Positions 38,885 to 50,432 are shown, counted from the first letter of the stretch. The stretch is 64,000 nucleotides of DNA from Rhodovarius lipocyclicus (GCF_009900765.1 NZ_JAAABL010000005.1:62001-126000); one strand, 5' to 3'. The notes: generated by a model from the sequence alone, not told the origin. Program-made: numbers and translations.

Positions 38885-40048
38885 TCAATCCCTCGCCTTT
38901 CCGGCGATGAAGAAGGTCGCCTGGGAGATCACCCCGGCGACCGTGAGCACCACCGCGGCGGCCAGGGCGGGGTTGCCGCCCACCCCCGCCAGGGCCGCGC
39001 ACAGCGCGCCGATCGCCATCTGCGTGCAGCCATAGAGGCCCGAGGAGGAGCCCGCCATGGTGGGGTTCACCGCCATTGCCTCCGACAGTGCCATGGGTGA
39101 GGCGATGCCCGCGCCGAAGCTGACCAGCATCATCGGCAGCACGGTGCCGGGCACGCTCAGGCCGCCCGTCAGCACCACCCCCAGGAACACCACGGCGCCC
39201 AGGCAGGTGATGAGGTTGCTGCCCACCATCAGCAGCCGCGGCTGCACCCGCCCGGCCAGCCGGCTGGTCGCCAGGCTGCCGAACCAGGTGCCCAGGAAGT
39301 TGATGGCCAGATACACCCCCACCTCCTGCGTCGGGCGGCCAAGCTGCTCAATGTAGATGAAGGGCGCCGCGCTGACGAAGGCGTACATGGAGGTGGAGGC
39401 GAAGCCGCCGCCGAAGACATAGGCCAGGAAGCGCACCGAGCGCAGCATCCGCCCGTAATTGCGCAGGATGGTCCAGCCGGTCTGGCCGGTGTTGAGCGGC
39501 ACGGCCGGCAGGCGCCGGATCACCAGCCACAGGTTCAGCACGCCGAGCCCGGCCAGCGCCACGAAGATCGCCCGCCAGCCCGCGACATCCGCGATGGCCG
39601 CCCCCAGCATGGGCGACAGGCCGGGCCCGGCCATCACCATCAGGTTCAGCAGGGACAGCCGCCGCGCCGCCTCATACCCCGAACTGCCGTCGCGGATGAT
39701 GGCGCGGCCCAGCACCAGCCCGGCGCCGCCGCCCAGCGCCTCGAAGAAGCGCACGACGATCAGCATCTCGATCGAGACCGAGGAGAGCGCCACCATGCTG
39801 GACAGCGCGTAGATCACCATGCCGAGGATCAGCACCGGCCGGCGGCCATAGCGGTCCGAGATCGGGCCATAGGCGATCTGCGCCACCGCCAGCCCGATGA
39901 CATAGGCGCTGAGCGTCATCTGCGCGGCGCCGGCGCTGGCCCCGAAATGCCGGGCGACCAGCGGCAGGGTCGGCACGAAGATGTGCATGGCCAGCGTGCC
40001 GGTCAGGGTGATCAGCGCCAGGAACCACAGCGGCGGTGGCCTGGTCAT
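38885..40048 (-). CDS. MFS drug-resistance transporter, Bcr/CflA family
   Basis: A 387 aa proton antiporter with 12 spans. The N-terminal TLPLVARHFGASAGAAQMTL and GPISDRYGRRPVLILG loop are diagnostic of Bcr/CflA. I chose ATG 40048, with GGAG eight bases before it; the upstream ATG at 40132 adds 28 polar residues. Substrate not predictable (bicyclomycin, chloramphenicol or sulfonamide types are known for the family). Confidence 0.9.
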   Translation of the reverse strand: MTRPPPLWFLALITLTGTLAMHIFVPTLPLVARHFGASAGAAQMTLSAYVIGLAVAQIAYGPISDRYGRRPVLILGMVIYALSSMVALSSVSIEMLIVVRFFEALGGGAGLVLGRAIIRDGSSGYEAARRLSLLNLMVMAGPGLSPMLGAAIADVAGWRAIFVALAGLGVLNLWLVIRRLPAVPLNTGQTGWTILRNYGRMLRSVRFLAYVFGGGFASTSMYAFVSAAPFIYIEQLGRPTQEVGVYLAINFLGTWFGSLATSRLAGRVQPRLLMVGSNLITCLGAVVFLGVVLTGGLSVPGTVLPMMLVSFGAGIASPMALSEAMAVNPTMAGSSSGLYGCTQMAIGALCAALAGVGGNPALAAAVVLTVAGVISQATFFIAGKARD

Positions 40049-40195
40049 GCCGTCAGCTCCGCCAGCCGGCCGGAAAGGCGGGCGAAACGCATGAGTTGAT
40101 CTGTCACGCCACAAAGGTGGCATGGCATGCAAACGGGTGCAAACAGGGCTTCGCCCCGCTGGCGCCCGTTATCCGAGCGCCAGGGTCATGCCCTG

Positions 40196-40868
<673 letters not shown>

Positions 40869-40876
<8 letters not shown>

Positions 40877-42122
40877 TGCGCAGCATCACCACGGGGTCGG
40901 TGCGGGCGGCCCGCCAGCTGGGATAGAGGGTGGCGAGCAGCGAGGTGACGAGGCCCATGCCCACGGCCTGCACCACATCCATCGGGTCCACCACCGCCGG
41001 CAGCTGCGCCAGGAAATACACCTCCGGGCTGAACAGCTCCGTCCCCGACAGGGATTGGATGAACTGGCGGATGCTCTCGATATTGGCGCAGAACACCATG
41101 CCCAGGGCGAAGCCGATCAGCGTGCCGAGAATGCCCACCGAGGCACCGGCGAGCAGGAAGATGCGCATGATCGCCCCCTGCGTGGCACCCACCGTGCGCA
41201 GGATGGCGATGTCCCGCCCCTTGTCCTTCACCAGCATGATCAGGCTGCTGATGATGTTGAAGGCGGCGACGATGATGATCAGCGTCAGGATCAGGAACAT
41301 CACGTTGCGCTGCACCTGCACCGCGCCGAAGAAGCTGCTGTTCAGGCTCTGCCAGTCCAGGATGCGGAAGTTCTGCGCGCCCAGCGCCTCGCGGATGGCC
41401 CGCGTGGTGGCCGCGACCCGGCTGGGGTCGGAGACGAAGACCTCCACCTGGCTGACGGTGCCGGGCATCTGGAAATAGGTCTGGGCCGAGGCGAGGGGCA
41501 GGAAGACGAAGGTGCTGTCGTATTCGTGCATCCCGATCTCGAACAGCGCCACCACGCGATAGGCGCGCAGGCGCGGCACGGTGCCCAGCACGGTGGCACG
41601 GCCCTGGGGCGAGACCAGGGTGATGCGGTCGCCCACGGTCAGCCCCATGCGGTTGGCCAGCCGGGTGCCGATGACGATGGTGTCGTCGCCGCCGAAATCG
41701 GCCAGCCGCCCCGCGCGGATATTGCTGGCGACCAGGGCGCGCGCCCGCAGATCCTCGGGCGAGATCCCGCGCGCGAGGCCGCCGCCGGCCCCGCCGCGGT
41801 CACTGGTCAGCAGCACCTGGCCCTCGATGATGGGGGCGGCCTGCACCACGCCGGGCACGGCGCGGATGCGCGCCGTCAGCGCATCATAGTCGGGCAGCGG
41901 GCCGCCCTGGATGCTGTGCACGCCCAGATGCCCGTTCAGGCCCAGGATGCGCGTCAGCAATTCCTGCCGGAAGCCGTTCATCACCGACATGACGATGATG
42001 AGGGTGGCCACCCCGAGCGCGATACCCACCAGCGAGAAGATGGCGATGACGGAGACGAACCGCTCGCCCTTCCTGGCGCGCAGGTAGCGGAAAGCCACCA
42101 TGCGCTCGAAGGCGCCGAACAT
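40869..42122 (-). CDS. lolC: Lipoprotein-releasing system permease LolC/LolE
   Basis: A 417 aa inner-membrane protein with one N-terminal span, a large periplasmic domain and three C-terminal spans. [19 protein letters not shown] at the N-terminus and the FtsX-type C-terminal region ([23 protein letters not shown], split) identify the family. Only one permease gene is present, so it probably acts as a homodimer with LolD, as in other species with a single Lol permease. It follows proS by three bases. Confidence 0.94.
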
Positions 42123-42125
42123 GCG

Positions 42126-43433
42126 TTATCCCTTGATCTTGGCCAGAGCGTCCTCGAGGGAAAGCTCGAACCGCTCGCCGGTTGCGCGGCGCTTCAGTTC
42201 CACCTTGCCGGCGGCCGCCCCGCGCGGGCCGATGATGGCCTGCCAGGGCATGCCCATCAGGTCCGCATCGGCGAATTTGGCGCCCGGGCGCTCGTCGCGG
42301 TCATCCAGCAGCGCCTGGTCGGGCAGCGCGGCATACAACTGGCCGCACAGCGCGTCGGTGCCGGCGTCGCCGGGCTTCAGGTTCAGGATCGAAACCTTCC
42401 AGGGGGCCACGGAATCCGGCCAGATGATGCCGTTGTCGTCATGGCTCGCCTCGATCAGCGCACCCAGCAGGCGGGAGACGCCGATGCCGTAGCTGCCCAT
42501 CTCCGGGTGCACGGGCTTGCCGTCCGGCCCCGGCACCGACAGGCCCATGGAGGCGCTGTACTTGGTGCCGAAATAGAAGATGTGCCCCACCTCGATGCCG
42601 CGGGCGGAGACGCGCTCGCCCTCCGGGATCGCGTTCCAGGCGGCCTCGTCGTGCATCTCGTCGGTCGCGGCGTAGCGGCTGGTCCAGCGATCGGTGATGG
42701 GCGTCAGGTCGCCGTCGAAATCCGGCAACTCGGCCAGCGGGTCGAAGTTCAGGAAATCCCGGTGCAGATAGACCTGGCTCTCGCCCGTCTCGGCCAGGAT
42801 GATGAATTCATGGGACAGGTTGCCGCCGATGGGGCCGGTGTCGGCCGCCATCGGGATGGCCTTCAGCCCCATCCGCGCGAAGGTGCGCAAATAGGCCACG
42901 AACATCTGGCGGTAGGAATGCTGGGCGGCTTCCTGCGTCAGGTCGAAGGAGTAGCCGTCCTTCATCAGGAATTCGCGGCCGCGCATCACGCCGAAGCGCG
43001 GGCGCACCTCGTCACGGAACTTCCACTGGATGTGGTACAGGTTGCGCGGCAGGTCGCGGTAGCTGCGGGCATAGCTCTTGAAGATGTCGGTGACCATTTC
43101 CTCGTTGGTCGGGCCGTACAGCATCTCACGGTCATGCCGGTCGGTAATGCGCAGCATCTCCTTGCCGTAATCGTCATAGCGGCCGGACTGGCGCCACAGA
43201 TCGGCGGACTGGATGGTGGGCATCAGGATTTCCTGCGCCCCGGCGCGGTCCTGCTCCTCGCGCACGATCTGGCCCACATTGCGCAGCACGCGCAGGCCGG
43301 CCGGCAGCCAGGCATAGATGCCGGCGGAGGTCTGGCGGACCAGACCCGCGCGCAGCATCAGCCGGTGCGAGACGATCTGCGCCTCGGCGGGGGTTTCTTT
43401 CAGCGTGGGCAGGAAGGCGCGGGACAGGCGCAA
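42126..43433 (-). CDS. proS: Prolyl-tRNA synthetase (short alphaproteobacterial type)
   Basis: A class II synthetase of 435 aa: motif 2 [22 protein letters not shown] is split by fewer residues than in the long bacterial type, and there is no large editing insertion. TNEEM and [14 protein letters not shown] belong to motifs 2/3. I chose a TTG at 43433, giving [13 protein letters not shown] as in relatives, with GGAG eight bases upstream; a second TTG ten codons earlier is possible. It heads a proS-lolC-lolD operon. Confidence 0.95.
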   Translation of the reverse strand: MRLSRAFLPTLKETPAEAQIVSHRLMLRAGLVRQTSAGIYAWLPAGLRVLRNVGQIVREEQDRAGAQEILMPTIQSADLWRQSGRYDDYGKEMLRITDRHDREMLYGPTNEEMVTDIFKSYARSYRDLPRNLYHIQWKFRDEVRPRFGVMRGREFLMKDGYSFDLTQEAAQHSYRQMFVAYLRTFARMGLKAIPMAADTGPIGGNLSHEFIILAETGESQVYLHRDFLNFDPLAELPDFDGDLTPITDRWTSRYAATDEMHDEAAWNAIPEGERVSARGIEVGHIFYFGTKYSASMGLSVPGPDGKPVHPEMGSYGIGVSRLLGALIEASHDDNGIIWPDSVAPWKVSILNLKPGDAGTDALCGQLYAALPDQALLDDRDERPGAKFADADLMGMPWQAIIGPRGAAAGKVELKRRATGERFELSLEDALAKIKG

Positions 43434-43715
43434 GGCAGTGGCTCCGGTAATCTTCGGGCGCAAACTAGAGCATCGCCCGGGCGGGCGAAATCACCCGAAG
43501 GGCAAAGAAGGCGGCGGAAATCCGTGCCTGGGGGCGATTCCCCCGCCGGGGCGCCCGGAAACAGGAACAGTGTTGCGATTTGGAGGGGGTGGATGACCCC
43601 GAAATCGCTGCGTCGCAATAGATTGCTGCGCCGCAACAGCCCTTCACGAAACTTTTTAACAGGATCTGGCCAATGAAGATGCGGAAATTGCTTCCACATT
43701 GATCAGCCCTGGGCT
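43434..43715. other. Gene-free upstream region of proS with a pair of direct repeats
   Basis: No gene is seen. GCTGCGTCGCAA (43607-43618) and GCTGCGCCGCAA (43625-43636) are direct repeats 18 bases apart, each partly palindromic (TGCGRCGCA). They lie about 170 bases ahead of the proS start. They could be operator half-sites or simply remains of a duplication. Confidence 0.4.
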
Positions 43716-43805
43716 AAAAAAAAGGCCGCCCCAGAGAGGGCGGCCAAGTTTAGGGAGGAAACGCCAGTCACACGGCAGAAAGAGGACCAACCTCTCTCTG
43801 ACGAA
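43716..43805 (-). ncRNA. Candidate alpha-r8 (MmgR/suhB-type) small RNA
   Basis: Read on the minus strand, a hairpin (43778-43799) is followed by an unpaired stretch with UUUCCUCCCU (complement of 43752-43761), then a perfect 8-bp terminator stem GGCCGCCC/GGGCGGCC (43724-43745) and eight U (43716-43723). The UUUCCUCCCU word next to the terminator is, as I recall, the hallmark of the alphaproteobacterial alpha-r8 family, whose S. meliloti member MmgR is about 77 nt. The word is complementary to strong ribosome sites, so the RNA probably blocks target mRNAs. The 5' end is approximate. Confidence 0.6.
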
Positions 43806-43839
43806 GAGATTGGCAAAGGCTGCCGAGGCTCTCAACGCC

Positions 43840-43938
43840 AAACGGTGGCTTGATCAGGTGAAAAAGAGGGCGAAACGCCCCGACCTGCTTCAAGTGTAAG
43901 CGGACCATGCCTCCAGACGGCTGGTCCGCTATTTTTTT
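43840..43938 (+). ncRNA. Candidate structured small RNA ending in an intrinsic terminator
   Basis: On the plus strand GCCA/TGGC (43837-43849 region), a stem TTGA..CAGGT with ACCTG..TCAA (43850-43893) enclosing GGGCG-AAA-CGCCC (43868-43880), and a final 9-bp stem AGCGGACCA/TGGTCCGCT (43899-43930) followed by seven T (43932-43938) follow one another. No annotated gene upstream on this strand could use the terminator. A short open frame ending in the TAA at 43897-43899 exists but lacks a normal start with a ribosome site. Confidence 0.4.
43899..43938 (+). terminator. Intrinsic terminator, plus strand
   Basis: A 9-bp perfect stem AGCGGACCA/TGGTCCGCT with a 14-base loop is followed by ATTTTTTT. 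The direction is plus only: the other strand shows no T-run after the stem. It ends the candidate RNA described at 43840. Confidence 0.85.
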
Positions 43939-44015
43939 GTGCAGTGGTTTTGATCTGCCTCAAGGCTTGCAGTCGGATTCATGCGGTTTTTTACCCAAAC
44001 GGGTGATGCGCGCCC

Positions 44016-44279
44016 TCAATCCCCCTGGATCGCGAAGATGCCCTCGCGGAATCCAAACCATTCCAGCTGCATCGCGCCATAGAAGGCCAGCCACAGCACC
44101 GCCGTGATGGCGGTGGTGATCAGCGCCTTACGGCCCAGCCGCACTTCACGCGGGGCGCCGCGCCAGCCGCCGGTGGTGTCCTGGCCGGATTCGTCCGGCC
44201 GCACCCCCAGCGGCAGCACGGCGAACAGCACCGTCCACCACATGATGAAAAACAGGACGAATCCGGTAAACCAGTTCAT
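44016..44279 (-). CDS. DUF1467 family small membrane protein
   Basis: An 87 aa protein with two spans (NWFTGFVLFFIMWWTVLFAV and ALITTAITAVLWLAFYGAM) separated by a loop with LPLGVRPDE, the diagnostic motif of DUF1467. It is conserved next to rnj in many alphaproteobacteria, function unknown. The start is three bases after the rnj stop. It is the last gene of the nuo-birA-coaX-rnj transcription unit. Confidence 0.88.
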   Translation of the reverse strand: MNWFTGFVLFFIMWWTVLFAVLPLGVRPDESGQDTTGGWRGAPREVRLGRKALITTAITAVLWLAFYGAMQLEWFGFREGIFAIQGD

Positions 44280-44282
44280 CGG

Positions 44283-45941
44283 TCAGACCCTGAGCAGATG
44301 CACCTCGACATTGGGGCGCTTCTTCAGCCGCCGCCCCACCGCCTTGCGCAGCGCGGCGCGCACCGCCTCACGCAGGGCATCGTCCTCGCCACGCAGGCTG
44401 TCGGGCAGGTCCCGCACCAGCCGGGCCAACTCCCCGGACAGCTGCGCGGTTTCCTCGCCATCGGCCTCATACAGGCCGGGGGCCGAGACCTGGGGCTGGC
44501 CCAGCACCTTGCCCGCGCGGTCGACCGCCAGGCTGGCGACCACCACGCCATTGTACAGCATGCGCTTGCGCGCACCGAGCACACCGCCTTCCAGCGGCAG
44601 CAGCCGGGGCCCATCGACGGCCAGCCGCCCCACCGGGGCGCTGCCCGCCACATCGGCGCGGCCGGGCGCCAGGCGCAGCACGTCGCCATCCTCGACCAGG
44701 ATGGCATCCGCGCCGGCGTCCTCGGCCACCCCCGCGTGCTCCGACAGGTGGCGCCATTCGCCATGGGTCGGCACCGCGTATTTCGGCTTCACCAGGGCAT
44801 ACAGGCGCTGCAGCTCGGCCTTGGAGGGATGGCCCGAGCAATGCACCTTGACGCCACCGGGGGCATCGTCGGGGGTGATCACCTCGCAGCCGGCGCGGGT
44901 CAGCTCGTCCTGCATGCGCTGCACGGCGCGCTCATTGCCCGGGATCATGCGGGCCGAGAAGATCACCGTATCGCCTTCGCCCAGCGTGACGTTGGGGTGG
45001 TTGTCGGCGGCGATCTTGGCCATGGCGCTGCGTTCCTCGCCCTGGCTGCCGGTGCAGATCAGCAGCAGCTCGCGGTCCGCCAGGTACTGCGCCTCCTCCT
45101 CGGAGATGAAATCATGCACCTGGGAGAGGTAGCCGCATTCCCGGGCCGAGGTCACGGCATTGCGCAGCGAACGCCCGAACAGCGCCACCTTGCGCCCCGC
45201 GGCCTGGGCGGCCAGCGCGATGCTTTCCACCCGCGCGACATTGGTGGCGAAGCAGGTGACGGCGACGCGGCCCTTGCAGGCGGCGATCACCTTGGCCAGC
45301 CCCTCGCGCACATCGGCCTCGCTGCCGGCGGGCTTTTCCTCGAACACGTTGGTGCTGTCGCAGATCATCGCCAGCACCCCCTCCTCGCCGACCTTGGCGA
45401 AGCCCGCCTCATCGGTGGGCGGGCCCACCATCGGCCGGGGGTCCATCTTCCAGTCGCCCGTGTGCACCACCGTGCCATAGGGCGTGCGCAGCACCAGGGC
45501 CTGCGCCTCGGGGATGGAGTGGCTGACGTGCAGGAACTGGCACTCAAAGGGCGCGATCGAGAAGCTGCCGCCGGGCTGGACGGTGTTCAGCTCCACATCA
45601 TGGCCGAGCCCGACCTCCCCCAGCTTGCGCCGCAGGACGGAGATGACGAAGGGCGTGCCCCAGATCGGGCAGCCGAGCGAACGCCACAGATGCGCGACCG
45701 CGCCGATATGGTCCTCATGCGCATGGGTGATGACCATGCCCACCAGCTTCTTCCGGCGCTCCACCAGCCAGGCGGGGTCGGGCACCATCACATCCACCTC
45801 GGGGTTGTCGTTGCCCCCGAAGCCGAGCCCGCAATCGACCGCCAGATAGGCCCCGTTGCAGCGGTACACATTGAGGTTCATCCCAATCTCGCCGGTGCCG
45901 CCGAGAGGGATGAAAGCGAGATCGTGATTTGCGTCCGTCAT
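44283..45941 (-). CDS. rnj: Ribonuclease J
   Basis: A metallo-beta-lactamase/beta-CASP nuclease of 552 aa with endo- and 5'-exonuclease activity in mRNA decay and rRNA maturation. Zinc motif THAHEDHIGAV is intact; the beta-CASP part shows CDSTNV, TGSQGE and VHCSGHPS. The opening DLAFIPLGGTGEIGMNLNVY is standard. It starts 41 bases after coaX. Confidence 0.96.
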   Translation of the reverse strand: MTDANHDLAFIPLGGTGEIGMNLNVYRCNGAYLAVDCGLGFGGNDNPEVDVMVPDPAWLVERRKKLVGMVITHAHEDHIGAVAHLWRSLGCPIWGTPFVISVLRRKLGEVGLGHDVELNTVQPGGSFSIAPFECQFLHVSHSIPEAQALVLRTPYGTVVHTGDWKMDPRPMVGPPTDEAGFAKVGEEGVLAMICDSTNVFEEKPAGSEADVREGLAKVIAACKGRVAVTCFATNVARVESIALAAQAAGRKVALFGRSLRNAVTSARECGYLSQVHDFISEEEAQYLADRELLLICTGSQGEERSAMAKIAADNHPNVTLGEGDTVIFSARMIPGNERAVQRMQDELTRAGCEVITPDDAPGGVKVHCSGHPSKAELQRLYALVKPKYAVPTHGEWRHLSEHAGVAEDAGADAILVEDGDVLRLAPGRADVAGSAPVGRLAVDGPRLLPLEGGVLGARKRMLYNGVVVASLAVDRAGKVLGQPQVSAPGLYEADGEETAQLSGELARLVRDLPDSLRGEDDALREAVRAALRKAVGRRLKKRPNVEVHLLRV

Positions 45942-45982
45942 CTAGTCCTGTCCGTAAGCCGCGAAGCGGGGCGGCTGCCCGT

Positions 45983-46783
45983 CTATTCCAGTTCCACGCG
46001 GCTGCGAGGCAGCACCGGCGCGGGGTTGCGTTCCGAGAGGAGCCTGAGCCCCTCGAGCGTGATGTCGGGGTCGATCTTCTCGATGATCGTGGTCCCCTCG
46101 GCGAAGAGCGGCGCGAGGCCGCCGGTGGCGACGACCTTCAGCGGCGCCCCGTATTCGCCCCGCACGCGTGAGACGATGCCCTCTATCAGGCCCACATAGC
46201 CCCAATAGATGCCCGATTGCATGGCCGCCACGGTATTCCTGCCAATCGCGGATTGCGGGCGGCCGATACCGATGCGCGGCAGCCGCGCCGCGGCCTGGTG
46301 CAGCGCCTCGATCGAGAGGTTGATGCCCGGCGCGATCACGCCGCCCAGATAGGAGCCGTCCTTGTCCACGACATCGAATGTGGTGGCTGTGCCGAAATCC
46401 ACCACCAGCAGCGGGCCCTTGTAATGATGGTGCGCGGCCAGCGCGTTCAACAGACGGTCCGCCCCCACATCGCCCGGGCTGTCCACCTTGATGCGGAAAC
46501 CCCAGTCCAGCGGCGCGCGGGCCACCAGGGGCTCGCAGCTGAACCAGTCGCGGCACAGGCGGCGCAGGTTGTACAGCGCCGCCGGCACCACCGTGCCGAT
46601 CACGCAGCGGTCGATATGCTCGCGCTTCAGCCCCTCATACTGCATCAGCTGCAGCAGCCAGACGGCGTATTCGTCCGAGGTGCGGTCGGCGCGGGTGGCG
46701 ATGCGCCAGCGGCCGCGCCATTCCTTCCCATCATGCACCGCGAAGACCACATTCGTGTTGCCGGCATCGACAGCGAGCAGCAT
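45983..46783 (-). CDS. coaX: Type III pantothenate kinase
   Basis: A 266 aa kinase for the first step of coenzyme A synthesis. Phosphate-binding motif DAGNTN is at residues 6-11, with [10 protein letters not shown] and DFGTATTFD (near 129) as the other ASKHA-type motifs, and ATGGLA late in the protein. The ATG shares a base with the birA stop (TGATG). Confidence 0.96.
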   Translation of the reverse strand: MLLAVDAGNTNVVFAVHDGKEWRGRWRIATRADRTSDEYAVWLLQLMQYEGLKREHIDRCVIGTVVPAALYNLRRLCRDWFSCEPLVARAPLDWGFRIKVDSPGDVGADRLLNALAAHHHYKGPLLVVDFGTATTFDVVDKDGSYLGGVIAPGINLSIEALHQAAARLPRIGIGRPQSAIGRNTVAAMQSGIYWGYVGLIEGIVSRVRGEYGAPLKVVATGGLAPLFAEGTTIIEKIDPDITLEGLRLLSERNPAPVLPRSRVELE

Positions 46784-47472
46784 CAGGCGATTTCCCCCGA
46801 ATGGAGCGCATGGATGCGCCCTTCTACAGCGAGCAACAGCCCGCCTTCCTCCGAGATTCCCTCATAGCGCCCCGTGATCCGGCTGCCAGCCCTGCTGGCC
46901 GTCACTTCGGCACCAGCATCGGGGCCTACGCGCATCCAGGCGGCCCGGATGGGGGCGAAGCCTTCGGCGATCCAGACCCCGTGCCAGTGGGCCACGGCAT
47001 CGAGCAGGCGGCGGGCGAAGAGCTCCACCGGCTCCGGGCCGAGGGCTGCGACCGCCCTGCCCGGCACCTCCGGCGCATAGGCCAGGTTGATGCCGATGCC
47101 GAAGACCAGCCAGGCGAGGTTGCCCTGGGCGTCGCTGGCGGTTTCGGTCAGCACGCCGCCCACCTTGGCGCCGTCCAGCATCAGGTCGTTGGGCCATTTC
47201 ACCCGGGTGGCGGGCCCGGCCGCCTGCTGCATGGCCAGGGCGGCGACGAAGGCCGCCTGGGATACCGCGCGCATCGGCATGGCCGGGCGCAACAGCACGG
47301 ACAGGTGCAGGTTGCCGGTCCGGGATTCCCACACGCGCCCCTGGGTGCCACGCCCGGCGGTCTGGCGCCGGGCGAGGATGGCGAGCCCCTCAGGCTCGCC
47401 CTTTTCGGCCAGTTCGGTCAGCAGCGTGGAGGTGCTGGCCAGGCTCTCATGGATCGAGAGCCGCCAGTTCAC
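46783..47472 (-). CDS. birA: Biotin--[acetyl-CoA-carboxylase] ligase
   Basis: A ligase of about 229 aa that attaches biotin to carboxylase carrier proteins. It has no N-terminal DNA-binding domain, so it is not a repressor. [27 protein letters not shown] (biotinoyl-AMP loop) and [17 protein letters not shown] are typical. The start is uncertain: I took the GTG at 47472, giving [13 protein letters not shown]; a TTG nine codons earlier is possible. It lies 13 bases after nuoN. Confidence 0.9.
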   Translation of the reverse strand: MNWRLSIHESLASTSTLLTELAEKGEPEGLAILARRQTAGRGTQGRVWESRTGNLHLSVLLRPAMPMRAVSQAAFVAALAMQQAAGPATRVKWPNDLMLDGAKVGGVLTETASDAQGNLAWLVFGIGINLAYAPEVPGRAVAALGPEPVELFARRLLDAVAHWHGVWIAEGFAPIRAAWMRVGPDAGAEVTASRAGSRITGRYEGISEEGGLLLAVEGRIHALHSGEIA

Positions 47473-47485
47473 CCCGCGCGCGGTG

Positions 47486-48913
47486 TCATCCCGCGCCAAG
47501 GATCGCCACGACGGCGGCACGGGCCGCGGCCAGCAGCGGCGCCGGGAACAGGAACAGGAAGCCCGTGAACAGGCCCGTCCCGGCCAGCACCACGGAGACG
47601 GAGGCGGGCCGCACGTCGAAGGCCTCGGCGGGCGCGTCGAAGTACATCACCTTGATCACGCGCAGGTAATAGAAGGCCGAGACGACGGAGGACAGCACGC
47701 CCACCACCGCCAGCACCCAGAACCCCTGCTCGACCGCCGGCAGCAGCACATAGAGCTTGCCGAAGAAGCCCGCCATCGGCGGCACGCCCGCCATGGAGAA
47801 CATGAAGACCGCCATCGCCAGCGCCATCGCCGGATCGGTGCGGCCGAGGCCCGCCAGATCGTCGATGCCCTCCAGCGCGCGGCCGTTGCGGCGCATGGCC
47901 ACCAGCACCGCGAAGGTGCCGAGGTTCATGAACAGGTAGATGGCCATATAGACCAGCACGCCGCGCAGGCCGCTCTCGCCGCCCACCGCCAGGCCCATCA
48001 GCGCGAAGCCGATATGGCCGATGGAGGAATAGGCCATCAGGCGCTTGATGTTGCGCTGCCCGATCGCGGCCAGCGCACCCAGCACCATGGAGCCCAGCGC
48101 CGCCAGCACGATCACCTGCTGCCACTGGGACACCGTATCCCCGAAGGGGCCGGCCAGCACGCGCGTCAGCAGCGCCACCGCCGCCACCTTGGGGGCGGAG
48201 GCGAAGAAGGCCGTCACCGGGGTCGGCGCGCCCTCATACACGTCGGGCGTCCACATGTGGAACGGCACGGCGGAGATCTTGAAGGCCAGCGCGGCGATGA
48301 TGAACACGATGCCCACCACCACGCCCGCGGAAATCCCCTGCTGGGCGGAGAAGGCATCGGCCAGCCGGTCGAAATTCGTGGTGCCGGCGAAGCCATAGAC
48401 CAGCGAACTGCCATAGAGCAGCAGGCCGGAAGCCAGCGAGCCGAGGATGAAATACTTCAGCCCCGCTTCCGCGCTGCGGCCATTGTCGCGGTCCATCGCG
48501 GCCAGCACGTAGAGCGGCAGCGAGAGCAGCTCCAGGCCCATGTACAGCGACATCAGGTCATTGGCCGAGATCATCACCATCATGCCGATGGTGGCGAGCA
48601 GGACCAGCAACGGGAACTCGAAGCGGGCGATGCCCTGCTTGGCGTTCCAGTCCAGCGCCAGGATCAGCCCCAGCGCGGCACCGGCCAGGCAGAGCAGCTT
48701 CATGAAGGTGGAGAAGCTGTCGGCCACATACTGGCCGCCGAAGGCCGAGCCCTCACCCTGGGCCAGCACCAGCCCGCCGGCCAGCAGCAGCGCGCCGAGC
48801 ACCGCCATGGTGACGCCGAAGCTGGTGTCGCGCTTGGGCAGCACACCGGCCACCAGGATGATCAGGGCCGAGACCGCCAGGGTGATTTCGGGGAGGGCGA
48901 GCTTCCATTCCAT
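47486..48913 (-). CDS. nuoN: NADH-quinone oxidoreductase subunit N
   Basis: A 475 aa antiporter-like membrane subunit of complex I. The proton-channel region [14 protein letters not shown] and a [21 protein letters not shown] segment (shown here in part) are canonical. I chose the start [12 protein letters not shown] at 48913; the frame opens ten codons earlier with unlikely residues. Last nuo gene, one base after nuoM. Confidence 0.97.
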   Translation of the reverse strand: MEWKLALPEITLAVSALIILVAGVLPKRDTSFGVTMAVLGALLLAGGLVLAQGEGSAFGGQYVADSFSTFMKLLCLAGAALGLILALDWNAKQGIARFEFPLLVLLATIGMMVMISANDLMSLYMGLELLSLPLYVLAAMDRDNGRSAEAGLKYFILGSLASGLLLYGSSLVYGFAGTTNFDRLADAFSAQQGISAGVVVGIVFIIAALAFKISAVPFHMWTPDVYEGAPTPVTAFFASAPKVAAVALLTRVLAGPFGDTVSQWQQVIVLAALGSMVLGALAAIGQRNIKRLMAYSSIGHIGFALMGLAVGGESGLRGVLVYMAIYLFMNLGTFAVLVAMRRNGRALEGIDDLAGLGRTDPAMALAMAVFMFSMAGVPPMAGFFGKLYVLLPAVEQGFWVLAVVGVLSSVVSAFYYLRVIKVMYFDAPAEAFDVRPASVSVVLAGTGLFTGFLFLFPAPLLAAARAAVVAILGAG

Positions 48914-48914
48914 C

Positions 48915-50429
48915 TCAGTTGATCCCCGCGAGACGCGCGACATTCATCGCCGCTTCGTGCTGCTGCAACAGCGCAGCGACGGAGGCGGAGAAGAAGGAGG
49001 TGAAGGATGAGGGGTAGATGCCCATCCACAGGGTGAGCACGACCAGCGGCGCGAAGATCACGATCTCCCGCGCCGAGAGATCGGCCAGGCCGCGCAGATG
49101 CTCATGCGTGATCTTGCCGAAGGCCACCCGCTTATACAGGTAGAGCATGTAGGCGGCGCCCAGGATCATGCCCATGGCGGCACCCAGCGCCACCCAGGGG
49201 CTGACCGCCCAGGCGCCGACGATCACCAGGAACTCACCCGGGAAGCCCGCCGTGCCCGGCAGCGCGATGGAGGCCATGGTGAACAGCATGAACACCAGCG
49301 CATAGGCGGGCAGGATCTTGGCGACACCGCCGTAGCGCGCGATCTCGCGCGTGTGCTCCCGGTCGTACAGCACGCCCACGCAGAGGAAGAGCGCGCCGGC
49401 GACCACGCCATGGCTCAACATCTGGTACAGCGCGCCTTCGAGACCCTGCTGGTTGAAGGTGAAGGTGCCGATCGTCACGATGCCCATATGGGCGACCGAG
49501 GAATAGGCGATGAGCTTCTTCATGTCCTGCTGCGCCAGGGCCACCAGCGAGGTGTAGACCACCGCGATGACCGACAGCGCGAAGATGAAGGGCGCGAAAT
49601 CGGCGCTGGCCTGCGGCAGCAGCGGCAGGCTGAAGCGGATGAAGCCGTAGCCGCCCATCTTCAGCAGCACGCCCGCCAGGATGACGGAGCCCGCGGTCGG
49701 TGCCTCGACGTGGGCATCCGGCAGCCAGGTGTGCACCGGCCACATCGGCACCTTCACGGCGAAGGAGGCGAAGAAGGCCAGGAAGATGATCGGCTGCCAG
49801 GCGACGGGCACCTGGAACTGCATCAGCGCCGGGATATCCGTGGTGCCGGTCGCATACCACAGGGCGATGATCGCCAGCAGCATCAGCACGGAGCCCAGGA
49901 AGGTGTAGAGGAAGAACTTATAGGCGGCATACACCCGCCGCGGCCCGCCCCAGATCCCGATGATGAGGAACATCGGGATCAGCACGCCCTCGAAGAAGAT
50001 GTAGAACAGCATCATGTCGAGGGCGACGAACATGCCCACCATCATGGTCTCCAGGACCAGGAAGGCGATCATGTATTCGCGCACGCGGCTGGTGACGCTG
50101 ACCCAGGAGGCGAGGATGCAGATCGGCGTCAGCGCGGTGGCCAGCAGCACGAACAGCACCGAGATGCCGTCCACGCCGAGGTGATAGCCCACCCCGAAAT
50201 CCGGCAGCCAGTCGAGCTTTTCCTCGAACTGGAAGGCGGCGGTGGATTTGTCGAAGCTGATCCAGAGGATGAGCGACAGGACGAAGACGATCAGGCTGGT
50301 CCAGAGCGCGGTCCAGCGAGCGTTGCTCGCCACCACCGCCTCATCACCACGCACCAGCATGATGATGAGGGCGCCGGCCAGCGGCAGGAAGGTCAGCAGC
50401 GAGAGAAGCGGAAAGCCCGCGGCGTTCAT
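48915..50429 (-). CDS. nuoM: NADH-quinone oxidoreductase subunit M
   Basis: A 504 aa antiporter-like subunit. [32 protein letters not shown] and [11 protein letters not shown] are hallmark segments lining the proton path. [20 protein letters not shown] is a normal start. Gap of three bases after nuoL. Confidence 0.97.
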   Translation of the reverse strand: MNAAGFPLLSLLTFLPLAGALIIMLVRGDEAVVASNARWTALWTSLIVFVLSLILWISFDKSTAAFQFEEKLDWLPDFGVGYHLGVDGISVLFVLLATALTPICILASWVSVTSRVREYMIAFLVLETMMVGMFVALDMMLFYIFFEGVLIPMFLIIGIWGGPRRVYAAYKFFLYTFLGSVLMLLAIIALWYATGTTDIPALMQFQVPVAWQPIIFLAFFASFAVKVPMWPVHTWLPDAHVEAPTAGSVILAGVLLKMGGYGFIRFSLPLLPQASADFAPFIFALSVIAVVYTSLVALAQQDMKKLIAYSSVAHMGIVTIGTFTFNQQGLEGALYQMLSHGVVAGALFLCVGVLYDREHTREIARYGGVAKILPAYALVFMLFTMASIALPGTAGFPGEFLVIVGAWAVSPWVALGAAMGMILGAAYMLYLYKRVAFGKITHEHLRGLADLSAREIVIFAPLVVLTLWMGIYPSSFTSFFSASVAALLQQHEAAMNVARLAGIN

Positions 50430-50432
50430 GGC

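Noticed and set aside
43699-43899. 66-residue basic frame across both small RNA candidates
   Set aside because: It begins at TTG without a ribosome site and runs through a terminator stem on the opposite strand. Not accepted as a gene, though the last 30 codons are left open.
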